From Spirillospora albida (GTDB lineage Bacteria; Actinomycetota; Actinomycetes; Streptosporangiales; Streptosporangiaceae), in the NCBI RefSeq assembly GCF_000718255.1, contig NZ_JOFJ01000015.1:150053-214052 (forward strand): 64,000 nt of DNA, read 5' to 3'. Shown here in pieces: positions 8,323-16,505 of this stretch (position 1 is its first letter; every line of letters begins with the position of its first letter). The position numbers and the translations under genes are program-made. A model generated the notes under the pieces. That model was given only the letters and a program-made list of their open reading frames with translations, was not told where the DNA came from and did not search any database.

Positions 8323-9204
8323 TCAGCGGTGGTCGCGTTCGGACTGGATCCAGTGGCTGAGGAGGGCCTGCGCCGTCGTCTCGGGGGCCTCCCAGGCGGG
8401 GGAGTGGGCGGCGCTCGGGATGACGACCTTGTGCGCTTCGAGGCGTTCCGCCATGGCGGCCTGGATCTCGGGGGACCAGACGTCGTCGTCCTCGCCGTAC
8501 AGGACGAGCACGCGCAGGTGCTCGGCCTTCGCGTACTTCGCCAGCTCCTCCACCCGGTCAGGGGCCGTCAGCAGCTGGTCCGCCATGCGCACCAGGCCGT
8601 TCTCGCAGTTGCCCAGTGTGCGGCCCTCCAGGAACCGGACGATGTCGGCGGCGACGCCGCTTCCGACATAGCCGGGTTCCAGGGAGATCTCCCAGATCGT
8701 CGCCATGCCCAGCTCCGGGAGGGCGTCGCGGAGCGCCTGGGCCTTCGCGGCGGACCGGCCGGTGAGGGCGGACGGCCCGGAGCTCATCAGCGTGAAGGAC
8801 GCCGGCCGCGCCCGGCCCGCGAGGACTGCCTCGCGGGTGACGAGCCCGCCGAACGAGTGCCCCACCAAATGGACGGGGTCGGGCCCGAGGGCCTCCATGA
8901 GGGCGGTGATGTCCTCGCCCAGGGCGGCCAGCGTGTAGGCGGCGGGGTCGTCCGGCGAACCCGGGGACTCGTACTGGCCGCGCATGTCGATCGCCACGAC
9001 GCGGCGGCCGGACGACGCGAGGGTCTGCAGGACGGCGATGTAGTCCTCCTTGCTGCCCGTGAAACCGGGAACGAGGAGGGCGGGGCAGCGCTCGGCGACA
9101 CCCGACCCGGGAAGGGCCTCCAGGGCGGCGAAGGGGCCGCGGGACGTCTCGATCGTCGTCCGCAGGGCACCGGGGGGCAGGCTCAGGAACCGGGGCGTGC
9201 TCAC
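8323..9204 (-). CDS. alpha/beta hydrolase
   Basis: A 293-residue alpha/beta-hydrolase. The nucleophile elbow is HLVGHSFGGLV (Ser of GHSFGG). The oxyanion region is LLVPGFTGSKEDYIAV, the acid is in VLVLYGEDDDVWSPE, and the catalytic His is in VVIPSAAHSPAWEAPE. MRGQYESPGSPDDPAAYT follows strand 4. The GTG at 9204 is chosen because upstream sequence in frame is not hydrolase-like and enters the divergent promoter region. The substrate is unknown; no signal peptide is seen. Confidence 0.85.
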   Translation of the reverse strand: MSTPRFLSLPPGALRTTIETSRGPFAALEALPGSGVAERCPALLVPGFTGSKEDYIAVLQTLASSGRRVVAIDMRGQYESPGSPDDPAAYTLAALGEDITALMEALGPDPVHLVGHSFGGLVTREAVLAGRARPASFTLMSSGPSALTGRSAAKAQALRDALPELGMATIWEISLEPGYVGSGVAADIVRFLEGRTLGNCENGLVRMADQLLTAPDRVEELAKYAKAEHLRVLVLYGEDDDVWSPEIQAAMAERLEAHKVVIPSAAHSPAWEAPETTAQALLSHWIQSERDHR

Positions 9205-9273
9205 GGAGGGCCACCATACTAAACGGATGTCCGGGGTCGGCCACGGACGAAACGGGGTGCTAGCGTCCACGGT

Positions 9274-9960
9274 GTGGAACCGGCGATCTCCGCCCACCGG
9301 CGGGACGAGGCGGGCTTCGCGGGCCTCGCGGACGCGGTGGCGTCCGGGGCCGAGTACGTGGAGATCGACATCCGGCGGACGGGCGACGGGCGGCTCGTCG
9401 TCCACCATGATCCCCACATCGGGGGGCTGAACCTCGGCCGCATCCCGTACGCGCGGGCCAGGGAGCTGTCACCGCTGCCGCGGGTCGACGAGGCCATGGA
9501 GCTGATCGCCGGGCGGGCGCGCGGGCATCTCGATCTCAAGGAGCGCGGCTGCGAGCACGAGACCGTGGCGCTGGCGCTGCGCATCTTCGGGGCCGGGCGG
9601 TTCGTGGTGACGACCCGCGAGATCTCCTCGCTGGTCGAGATCAAACGACGGTTCCCGCAGGTCACCACGGCCCTGTCGGTGGGGCGGGGGCTGCGGGAAC
9701 GGGGCGCCCACCGGGACTTCGTCCCGGTGCGGCTGATCCGCCGGGCGGGCGCCGACATGGTCGCCCTCAACCACCGGCTGGCGCGGGCCGGGGTGCTGCG
9801 GCAGTGCGCGCGGGCCGGGTTCCCCGCCATGATCTGGACGGTGAACGCCGCGCCGTCGATGCGGCGGTTCCTGGCGGATCCCCGGGTCGCGGTGCTGATC
9901 ACCGACCACCCGGGGACGGCATTGGCCTTGCGCGCCGCGAGATCACGAGAGGGGTCGTGA
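9274..9960 (+). CDS. glycerophosphodiester phosphodiesterase family protein
   Basis: A 228-residue TIM-barrel of the GDPD family, which hydrolyses glycerophosphodiesters to glycerol-3-phosphate and an alcohol. AHRRDEAG (His-Arg), EYVEIDIRRTGDGRLVVHHD (Glu, Asp and the second His of the catalytic core) and the late WTVNAAPSMRRFL / VLITDHP elements are in the usual order. There is no signal peptide, so probably cytoplasmic. The GTG start lies 7 nt after a TAGCGT hexamer (9261-9266), suggesting a leaderless mRNA. Its last codons lie inside a perfect terminator hairpin. Confidence 0.85.
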   Translation: MEPAISAHRRDEAGFAGLADAVASGAEYVEIDIRRTGDGRLVVHHDPHIGGLNLGRIPYARARELSPLPRVDEAMELIAGRARGHLDLKERGCEHETVALALRIFGAGRFVVTTREISSLVEIKRRFPQVTTALSVGRGLRERGAHRDFVPVRLIRRAGADMVALNHRLARAGVLRQCARAGFPAMIWTVNAAPSMRRFLADPRVAVLITDHPGTALALRAARSREGS

Positions 9961-9966
9961 TCTCGC
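9937..9966. terminator. perfect 12-bp hairpin between convergent genes
   Basis: GCGAGATCACGA and its exact reverse complement are separated by a 6-nt GAGGGG loop. The right arm contains the stop codon of the phosphodiesterase gene (9958-9960), and the hairpin ends 8 nt before the helicase stop. It is placed to stop transcription from both sides. Confidence 0.75.
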
Positions 9967-9973
9967 AGCGAGG

Positions 9974-11593
9974 TCAGGCGGTCGGCTGCGTCTCGCCGGC
10001 CGCGGCCGGCTTGCCCCCGCGGGTGCGGCGGCGGCTCCGGCTGCGCTTGCGCTCGGTCGCGACCGCGTCGGCGGCGGGCTCGGAGTCGGTGTCGGCGGGC
10101 TTCGCCGGCTCGGCGGCGGCCTGCCCCGCCTGCACGGGCCTGCCCCCGCGGGTGCGGTTGCGGCTCCGCTTGCGGCGGGCCGGACGCGGACGCTCGTCCG
10201 GGTCGCTGTCGGCACGGTCGGCATGGTCGGCATGGTCGGCGCGGTCGTCGCGGCTGCGGGTCTTGCCGGTCTCGCCGATGTCCTCGAGCTCCTCGGCGGC
10301 CAGGCCGGCGCGCTCGCCGCGCTGGTCCTTCGGCAGGCGGCCCTTGGTCCCGGTGGGGATGGCGAGCGCCTCGAAGAAGTGCGGCGAGGTGGAGTAGGTC
10401 TCCTCCGGCGCCGGGAACGGCAGGTCGAGCGAGCTGTTGATCAGCTTCCAGCGGGTGAGGTCGGACCAGTCGACGAGCGTCACCGAGACGCCCTCCTTGC
10501 CGGCCCGGCCGGTCCGCCCGATGCGGTGGACGTAGGTGTCCGCGCTGTCGGGGCACTCGTAGTTGATGACGTGGGTCACGTCGTCGACGTCGAGGCCGCG
10601 GGCGGCGACGTCGGTGGCCACCAGCACGTCGATCTTGCCGTTGCGGAACGCGCGCAGCGCCCGCTCGCGCTGGCTCTGGCCGAGGTCGCCGTGGACGGCG
10701 GCGGCGTCGAACCCGCGCGAGACGAGCTCGGCGGCGACGCGGTCGCAGGTCCGCTTCGTCTGGCAGAACACCATGCTCAGGCCGCGGCCCTCCGCCTGCA
10801 GCAGGCGGGCGACCATCTCCGGCTTGTCCATCTGGTGGGCCTGGAAGACGTGCTGGACGACCTGCGGGGTCGCCTCGGACTCGGTGTGGGACTCGGCCCG
10901 GACGTTCGTCGGGCGGGTCAGGTACTTGCGCGACAGCGCGGCGATCTCGCCGGGCATGGTCGCGGAGAACAGCATCGTCTGCCGCTGCGCCGGGATCCGG
11001 TCGATGATCCGCTCGATGTCGGGCAGGAACCCGAGGTCGAGCATGCGGTCGGCCTCGTCCAGCACCAGGATCTCGACCTTGGACAGGTCGAGGTGCTTCT
11101 GCTTGACCAGGTCGAGGAGCCGGCCGGGCGTGCCGACGACGACGTCGACGCCGTCCTTGAGGGCGGAGATCTGCGGCTCGTACGCGCGCCCGCCGTAGAC
11201 GGACAGGACGCGGCTGCCGAGCTTGCCGCCGGCGACCAGGAGGTCGTCGGTGACCTGGAGGGCCAGCTCGCGGGTCGGGGCGACGACGAGCGCGCGCGGC
11301 TCGCGGCCGCCGTGCTCGATGCGCTGCAGGAGCGCGACGCCGAAGGCGAGGGTCTTGCCGGTGCCCGTGCGGGCCTGGCCGATGATGTCGTGCCCGCCCA
11401 GCGCGATCGGCAGGGCGAGTTCCTGGATGGGGAACGCTTCCACGATGCCCTCTGCGGCGAGGGCGTCGGCTATCTCGGGTACGACCCCGAGGTCACGAAA
11501 GGTAGTCAGGGCTTCCAGCCTCCAATATGCGGGGTCCACGCTCCCGGGTGCGGCGCGGCTCTCGGTGCCGGTCGGGCTCGTCATCGGGCCCAC
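9974..11593 (-). CDS. rhlE: DEAD-box RNA helicase (RhlE-type)
   Basis: A 539-residue ATP-dependent RNA helicase. The motifs appear in order: Q-motif region FPIQELALPIAL, Walker A ARTGTGKT, PTRELALQV, GTPGRLLDL, VLDEADRML (DEAD), LFSATMP, and in domain 2 ATDVAARGLDV and HRIGRTGRAG. After about residue 430 comes a low-complexity basic tail with two copies of an RKRSR-n-R-TRGG(R/K)P element, probably an RNA-binding extension. Likely role: RNA remodelling in ribosome assembly or mRNA decay. In mycobacteria the equivalent gene (rhlE) lies in the same conserved block. A promoter is proposed at 11720-11749. Confidence 0.92.
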   Translation of the reverse strand: MGPMTSPTGTESRAAPGSVDPAYWRLEALTTFRDLGVVPEIADALAAEGIVEAFPIQELALPIALGGHDIIGQARTGTGKTLAFGVALLQRIEHGGREPRALVVAPTRELALQVTDDLLVAGGKLGSRVLSVYGGRAYEPQISALKDGVDVVVGTPGRLLDLVKQKHLDLSKVEILVLDEADRMLDLGFLPDIERIIDRIPAQRQTMLFSATMPGEIAALSRKYLTRPTNVRAESHTESEATPQVVQHVFQAHQMDKPEMVARLLQAEGRGLSMVFCQTKRTCDRVAAELVSRGFDAAAVHGDLGQSQRERALRAFRNGKIDVLVATDVAARGLDVDDVTHVINYECPDSADTYVHRIGRTGRAGKEGVSVTLVDWSDLTRWKLINSSLDLPFPAPEETYSTSPHFFEALAIPTGTKGRLPKDQRGERAGLAAEELEDIGETGKTRSRDDRADHADHADRADSDPDERPRPARRKRSRNRTRGGRPVQAGQAAAEPAKPADTDSEPAADAVATERKRSRSRRRTRGGKPAAAGETQPTA

Positions 11594-12002
11594 CGGTCGT
11601 GCCGATGGCCGCGCGCTCGCGCGGGAGGGACCAGCCGTCAGTCACATTCTTCGGCGACCGCAGTCAGGGGTTGAAAGCAGTCACTCATTGTGGCTGCGTG
11701 CGGTCACACTCCGCCACGCAGTGTACCGACCATCGATTCCTTACACCAATAGCCGATCACATGTCCCAACGTCGGGGCGATCCGGTGTATTCCATGCCCC
11801 GTCCGCCAGGGATTATCCGGGACGGGACGACCTCCGGAGCGGCCGGCCGGCGGCACCGCCGCGACGGCCACATCCGGACAATCGGCGGGATGAAGATCCT
11901 TTGAAGTGGAAGGCCGGGCTCCCGGCGCCGCCGAACCCTGACATCCTTGGATCTCCGCGAGATCGCGGGGTGTTCCGGTGGTCGTTGTGAAGGATGGGGC
12001 GG
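11594..12002. other. divergent intergenic region, about 410 bp
   Basis: No credible gene. It holds the promoter region for the helicase gene and, at its right end, the ribosome site of the lipoprotein gene. An interrupted 7-bp inverted repeat (11694-11700 / 11715-11721) falls in the proposed 5' leader of the helicase mRNA. The middle part, 11750-11980, shows nothing recognisable. Confidence 0.5.
11720..11749 (-). promoter_or_regulatory. candidate sigma-70-type promoter of the RNA helicase
   Basis: On the minus strand TTGGTG (11749-11744) and TACACT (11725-11720) are 18 nt apart. That would start transcription near 11713 and give a leader of about 120 nt. This is a pattern match only. Confidence 0.35.
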
Positions 12003-12791
12003 ATGCGGGCACGAATCACGGGCATGGCGGCGGTGGCGGCCGCCGCCGCGATCGCGGCGGCGGGATGCTCGTCCGGCGGCTCCGGCGCGGACACGCCCGC
12101 GGCCGGGCCGATCGTCCAGCGCGACAACACCGCCTACCCGGACAAGCTGGTCAAACTCAACAACGCCGAGCGTGTCGAGATCACCGGGATGGCGGACGCG
12201 GCGGCGGCGAAGCGGCTCAACGCGGCGTTCCGCGGCCCCCTCGACTGGGCGGTGAACTGGGCCGCCGCGACGCTCCTGCCGGAGCAGAAGGCCGAGTGCA
12301 AGGGCCGGTCCAGCACGATCCAGACCAAGGTGCGGTTCGGGCTGCGCGGCGAGGTGGTGTCGGCCGCCAACGCGATCCAGATGATCCCCTGCTACGAGGG
12401 GGAGGGCGGCCTGCCGACCGTCCCCGTCACGGTGGACGTCGAGGCGGGCAAGGAACTCGGCCCCAAGGACGTCCTCACCTCCGCGGCCCTCACCCCGTCC
12501 GGCATGAAGACGCTGTGGGAGCGGCTCAGCGGCCCCAAGGACGACTGGGCGGACTGCGAACTCGACCCGCCCCAGGTCGCGGACCTGTCGCCCGGCAAGC
12601 GCGACGGCGACCCGATCGCCTCGCCCGCCCCCGCCGGGATCCTGTTCACCCCGCAGGGCATCGAGCTGATCTGGTCGACGACCGGCACCGACTGCAACAA
12701 CTTCGCCTTCACCGCGCCCTACGACAAGGTGAAGGACCTGATCGTCCCCGGCCTCTACGCGAAGATCGAAGCCGCCGCCAAGGCGAAATGA
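12003..12791 (+). CDS. secreted lipoprotein, unknown function
   Basis: A 262-residue lipoprotein. The N-terminus MRARITGMAAVAAAAAIAAAGC is a lipoprotein signal with the lipobox Cys near residue 22, followed by SSGGSGADTP. The mature part has paired cysteines (AECKG/IPCYE and DWADCELD/GTDCNNF) that could form disulfides. The C-terminal FTAPYDKVKDLIVPGL resembles the end of RsiV-like (DUF3298) domains, a weak similarity. The ATG at 12003 is chosen because AAGGA lies 8 nt before it; the ATG at 11994 overlaps that site. Nearly abuts the convergent DUF3107 gene. Confidence 0.75.
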   Translation: MRARITGMAAVAAAAAIAAAGCSSGGSGADTPAAGPIVQRDNTAYPDKLVKLNNAERVEITGMADAAAAKRLNAAFRGPLDWAVNWAAATLLPEQKAECKGRSSTIQTKVRFGLRGEVVSAANAIQMIPCYEGEGGLPTVPVTVDVEAGKELGPKDVLTSAALTPSGMKTLWERLSGPKDDWADCELDPPQVADLSPGKRDGDPIASPAPAGILFTPQGIELIWSTTGTDCNNFAFTAPYDKVKDLIVPGLYAKIEAAAKAK

Positions 12792-12795
12792 GCGA

Positions 12796-13029
12796 TCACG
12801 TGTACTGGGTGCCGAACCCCACGCTGCGCTCCTCGTCCTCGGAGATCTCCAGATAGCCGACCCGGTCCGCCGGCACGACGACCCGGCCGGACCGGCGGTC
12901 CTTCAGGACGAGGACGCCGCCCTCCGCGGCCAGGGCCTCCCGGAGCGCCCGCTCGACCTGGTCGGCGGACTCCGCCGTGTCGACCACGAGCTCCTTGGGC
13001 ACGAACTGCACGCCGATGCGAACCTGCAC
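12796..13029 (-). CDS. DUF3107 domain-containing protein
   Basis: A 77-residue protein matching the whole DUF3107 family: VQVRIGVQFVPKELVVDT at the N-terminus and VPADRVGYLEISEDEERSVG at the C-terminus. The family is small, cytoplasmic and of unknown function; the mycobacterial member is TB9.4 (Rv3208A). It lies 92 bp downstream of a TetR gene, the same pairing as in mycobacteria and Streptomyces. The GTG start at 13029 gives the family length. Confidence 0.85.
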   Translation of the reverse strand: MQVRIGVQFVPKELVVDTAESADQVERALREALAAEGGVLVLKDRRSGRVVVPADRVGYLEISEDEERSVGFGTQYT

Positions 13030-13121
13030 GCGATGCTCCCGTCGTCCGGCGCGGCCCGCCCGGCGGCGGGCCGTCCCGTCCCCGATGGTGGCACGGAGAT
13101 CGCCGGCGCTCCAGGAACGGC

Positions 13122-13742
13122 TCAGCCCGTGCGCGGGAAACCGGAGATGCCGCGCCAGGCGAGCCGGGCGATGATCGTCTCGGCGGTCTCCTTGGGGATC
13201 GCGCGGTGCTGCGACAGCCAGTAGCGGGCGCTGACCTCGGCCATCCCGACCAGGCCCATGCCGAGCAGGAACGCCTCCTCGGCGGAGCCGCCGGTGTCCT
13301 CGGCGATCACCTGGGCGATCATCTCGGCGCACTGCTGGTTGGCGCGGTCGACGCGGGCCCGGACGGGCGCGACGTTGCGCAGGTCGGACTCGAACACGAG
13401 CCGGTACGCCTCGCCGTCGCCCGCCACGAAGTCGTAGAAGGCCTGCATGCTGGCCTGGACGCGGAGCTTGTTGTCCGAGGTGGACTCCAGGGCCCCGCGC
13501 ACGGTCTGCACCAGGGCTTCCGCGTGCTCGTCGAGCAGGGCCAGATACAGCTCCAGCTTGCCAGGGAAGTGCTGGTAGAGGACGGGCTTGCTCACGCCCG
13601 CACGCTCGGCGATCTCGTCCATCGCCGCGGCGTGGTACCCCTGTGCGACGAACACCTCCTGGGCCGCGCCGAGCAGTTGCCTGCGGCGCGCCATTCGCGG
13701 CAGCCTCGTGCCGCGGGGGCGGGCGTCCGGGGTCGCGGTCAC
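13122..13742 (-). CDS. TetR/AcrR family transcriptional regulator
   Basis: A 206-residue regulator. The TetR helix-turn-helix is at about residues 18-65: RRRQLLGAAQEVFVAQGYHA, then MDEIAERAGVSKPVLYQHF and PGKLELYLALL. The C-terminal ligand domain is all helical with a DDE-TGG-AEEAFLLGMGL segment typical of the ortholog next to DUF3107 in many actinobacteria. The GTG at 13742 follows GGAG by 7 nt; upstream ATG codons lack such a site. The regulon is unknown, and the conserved pairing with DUF3107 suggests a shared function. Confidence 0.88.
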   Translation of the reverse strand: MTATPDARPRGTRLPRMARRRQLLGAAQEVFVAQGYHAAAMDEIAERAGVSKPVLYQHFPGKLELYLALLDEHAEALVQTVRGALESTSDNKLRVQASMQAFYDFVAGDGEAYRLVFESDLRNVAPVRARVDRANQQCAEMIAQVIAEDTGGSAEEAFLLGMGLVGMAEVSARYWLSQHRAIPKETAETIIARLAWRGISGFPRTG

Positions 13743-13929
13743 CACACTTCTCCGATCACCGGTCGGCGCGACGGCCGGGTGTCCGTCGCGGGAAAACGAT
13801 CCCATCATCCTACGCGCGGGTAACCTCGCTGGTCACTAACAACGACCGCTGACGTTCCTTCGCCCAGGTCAGTCTATTTCCGACGTCGGCCTCCCCGGTC
13901 GCACTCCGGGTGATCGGCGGAGGGGAATC

Positions 13930-14121
13930 TCAGCGGTAGTCGTCCTCGTCCAGGGGGATCTCCCGGCTCTGCTCGGCGGCGTCGGCCTCGTTCGCGTCGA
14001 ACGGGACGTGGTCGGGCCACTCCGCGCCCTCCTCCTCCGTGGGGGCGCGCTGTTCGGCCGCGTCCGCTTCGGGAGCGTCGTCGGGGACGGGTGGCTGGTC
14101 AACGTTCTCGGTCTCGCTCAT
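13930..14121 (-). CDS. small acidic hypothetical protein
   Basis: A 63-residue, very acidic, probably disordered protein (start MSETENVDQPPVPDDAPE, end REIPLDEDDYR). The heptad EADAAEQ occurs twice, at about residues 19-25 and 46-52. It has no membrane segment or known domain. Codon usage is like that of its neighbours and it lies 55 bp downstream of the flavoprotein gene on the same strand, so co-transcription is likely. Not recognised as a named family. Confidence 0.6.
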   Translation of the reverse strand: MSETENVDQPPVPDDAPEADAAEQRAPTEEEGAEWPDHVPFDANEADAAEQSREIPLDEDDYR

Positions 14122-14176
14122 CACGCGCGTCCTTCCAGAGCTTCGTCCACGGCCGCGGCCTCCCGGCGCCGGCCCG

Positions 14177-15508
14177 TCAGGTCTGCATGTGCCCGGCCAG
14201 CTCCCGCAGGGGCGCCTCCACCGCCTCACCGTACGTCGGGAACGCGTGGACGACGTCGGTGAGCAGGCTCAGCGGCGTCTCCGCGCGGATGGCCAGCGCG
14301 ATCTCGCTCATCCACTCCTCGGCATGGAGCCCCGCCGCGGCGGCGCCGACCAGCACCCCGCGCGACCGGTCGGCGTACAGCTCCACCCGGCCGCGGTCGT
14401 CGGCGTCCACCGCCGCCCGGGCCGTCGCCGCGAGGTCGTACCCGGCGGTGAGCAGGTCTATGCCGCGTTCCTCCGCCTGCGCGGGCGCGATGCCCACCGC
14501 GTACACCGCGGGCGTCGTGTGGACGACCCTCGGGATCGCCCGGTAGTCGGCCTCCCTGGGGCGGCCGAGGATGTTCTCCACGACGACGCGCGCCTGGTAG
14601 CGGGCGGCGTGCGCGGTGCGGGCGAGGCCCGTGACGTCCCCGGCGGCCCAGATCCGGCCGCTCTCGGACGGGACGCGGCACGTCCCGTCGACCGGGATCC
14701 CGTGGCCGGGGGACAGGGCGACGCCCAGCTCCTCCAGCCCGAGGCCCTCGACGCGGGGGCGCCGACCGGCGGCGACGAGGACGCGGTCGGCGTCGATCGT
14801 CCCGCCGTCCGACAGCCAGAGCCGCAGCCCGGTCTCCTTGCGCTCGATCTGGCTCAGCGCGGCGCCGAGCCGCAGGTCGACGCCCATCCGGCGGAGCACG
14901 CCCGTGAGGACGTCGCCCGCGAACGGCGCCTCGGCGATGAGCAGCCGGCCGGCGGGCTCGATCAGCGCGACCTGCGAGCCGAACGCCGCGTACACCTGCG
15001 CGAGCTCGCAGCCGACCGGGCCGCCGCCGAGCACGACGAGCCGGCGCGGCAGGTCGGGCACGGTGAGCGCCTCGCCGCTGGTCCAGAACGGGACGTCGGC
15101 GAGGCCGCCGGCGGCCGGCACGACGGGCTCGCCGCCGGTGCAGACGACCAGGTCGTCGAACCCGCAGGCGGTGCCGTCCACGTCGAGCGTCCCGGCGCCG
15201 GTGACGCGGCCCCGCCCGCGCAGGACCGTGACGCCGTCCTCGGCCATTCGGGCGACGATCCGGTCGTCGTCGCAGTGCCGGGCTAGTTCATCGCGCCGGG
15301 CGACGGCGGCCTCCCAGGTCTCGCCGCGCTGCGCGGAGCGGAGCAGTGACTTCGACGGCACGCAGGCGAAGTACGGCGATTCGCCCCCGACCAGGCGGTT
15401 CTCCACGAGCGCCACGCCGCGCCCGGCGCGGGCGAGCCCGGTGGCCACCAGTTCCCCCGCCGTCCCCCCGCCCAGCACCACAACGTCGTAGTGATGGTTC
15501 TGCGACAA
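14177..15508 (-). CDS. FAD/NAD(P)-dependent oxidoreductase, class-I disulfide-reductase fold, one redox Cys missing
   Basis: A 443-residue flavoprotein of the dihydrolipoamide dehydrogenase / mercuric reductase type. FAD binding is seen in VVVLGGGTAGELVATGLA, NAD(P) binding in RLVVLGGGPVGCELAQVYAAFG, the second FAD contact in GRIWAAGDVTGL, and there is a C-terminal dimerisation domain. The usual redox site GG(T/E)CxxxxC reads GGESPYFACVPSK here, so the first cysteine is Ser and only the second remains. A classical disulfide reductase reaction therefore looks impossible. The TTG at 15508 is preferred because AAGGA lies just upstream; the ATG at 15553 is an alternative. Confidence 0.82.
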   Translation of the reverse strand: MSQNHHYDVVVLGGGTAGELVATGLARAGRGVALVENRLVGGESPYFACVPSKSLLRSAQRGETWEAAVARRDELARHCDDDRIVARMAEDGVTVLRGRGRVTGAGTLDVDGTACGFDDLVVCTGGEPVVPAAGGLADVPFWTSGEALTVPDLPRRLVVLGGGPVGCELAQVYAAFGSQVALIEPAGRLLIAEAPFAGDVLTGVLRRMGVDLRLGAALSQIERKETGLRLWLSDGGTIDADRVLVAAGRRPRVEGLGLEELGVALSPGHGIPVDGTCRVPSESGRIWAAGDVTGLARTAHAARYQARVVVENILGRPREADYRAIPRVVHTTPAVYAVGIAPAQAEERGIDLLTAGYDLAATARAAVDADDRGRVELYADRSRGVLVGAAAAGLHAEEWMSEIALAIRAETPLSLLTDVVHAFPTYGEAVEAPLRELAGHMQT

Positions 15509-15599
15509 CTGTTCGTCCTTCCGCGGTTCGCTTCTCGGTCCCCTGGGGTTCATGGTGGCGGAACAGCGCGCCGCAGCGTGGCGATTCGGATACATCCCG

Positions 15600-16505
15600 T
15601 CAAGGGAGGGTGGATTTGTGCTCCCCGAGAAGCGGCTCTAGAAGGTCGCCGAGCTCGTCGACGCGCTCGAGGGCCTCGTCGGGGGTGAAGGAGAGACCGG
15701 ACGCGTCCTGGCATGACCCCAGCTCGTCCCATGTGAGGGGCATCGAGACGGACGGGGCGTCCGCCGCGCGCAGCGAATAGGGGGCCACGGTCGTCTTCGA
15801 GGGGTTGTTCTGGCTCCAGTCGACGAAGACCTTGCCCTTGCGGAGGCTCTTGTCCATCCTGGCGACGACGAGGCCGGGGTGCTCCGCGGCGAGGCGTCGC
15901 GCGACGGACCTGGCGTAGTCGGACGTCCGGTCCGTCTCCCGGACCGGGACGTAGAGGTGCAGGCCCTTCTTGCCGCTGGTCTTGGGATAGGCCTCGAGGC
16001 CGTCCTCCGCGAGGAGTTCGCGGAGCAGGGAGGCGACCCGGCACGCCTCGACGATCGTGGCGGGCGGGCCCGGATCGAGGTCGAACACCACCAGGTCGGG
16101 GCTGCGGATCCCCCCGCGCGGCCCCACCTTCCACTGCGGGACGTGCAGTTCCAGCGCGGCCAGGTTCGCGCACCACACCAGGGTCGGGAGATCGTCGACG
16201 ACGATGAAGTCGAGCGTCTCGCGTCCCGTGGAACTGCCCGGGGTGGGGACGTTCGCCGTCCGTATCCAGTCCGGCGTATGGGACGGGGCGTTCTTCTCGA
16301 AGAACCGGCCGCCCTCGACGCCGTCCGGCCAGCGGATCCGGGTCGCGGGCCGGTCCCTGAGGTGGGGCAGCATCACGGGGGCGACGCGGGCGTAGTAGTC
16401 GATGACCTCGCCCTTGGTGAACGCGGCGTACAGGTGCTTGCCGAGGTTGGACAGGGTGAGCTGCCGGCCGTCGACCTCCACGCCGACCTTTCCGCTACTG
16501 CTCAC
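15600..16505 (-). CDS. ligD: LigD-type polymerase domain protein of non-homologous end joining
   Basis: A 301-residue stand-alone primase-polymerase of the LigD POL family, which fills or extends ends during bacterial NHEJ. Seen: GRQLTLSNLGKHLYAAFTKGEVIDYY at the start (described in part), RFFEKNAPSHTPDW, the catalytic VVFDLDPGPP (Asp142, Asp144), a later SGKKGLHLYVPV and DWSQNNPSKTTVAPYSLR. LigD in mycobacteria joins polymerase, nuclease and ligase in one chain; here the polymerase is separate and no nuclease domain is seen. The gene overlaps the end of the ligase gene by 11 bp, so the two form an operon, divergent from ku. Confidence 0.92.
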   Translation of the reverse strand: MSSSGKVGVEVDGRQLTLSNLGKHLYAAFTKGEVIDYYARVAPVMLPHLRDRPATRIRWPDGVEGGRFFEKNAPSHTPDWIRTANVPTPGSSTGRETLDFIVVDDLPTLVWCANLAALELHVPQWKVGPRGGIRSPDLVVFDLDPGPPATIVEACRVASLLRELLAEDGLEAYPKTSGKKGLHLYVPVRETDRTSDYARSVARRLAAEHPGLVVARMDKSLRKGKVFVDWSQNNPSKTTVAPYSLRAADAPSVSMPLTWDELGSCQDASGLSFTPDEALERVDELGDLLEPLLGEHKSTLP

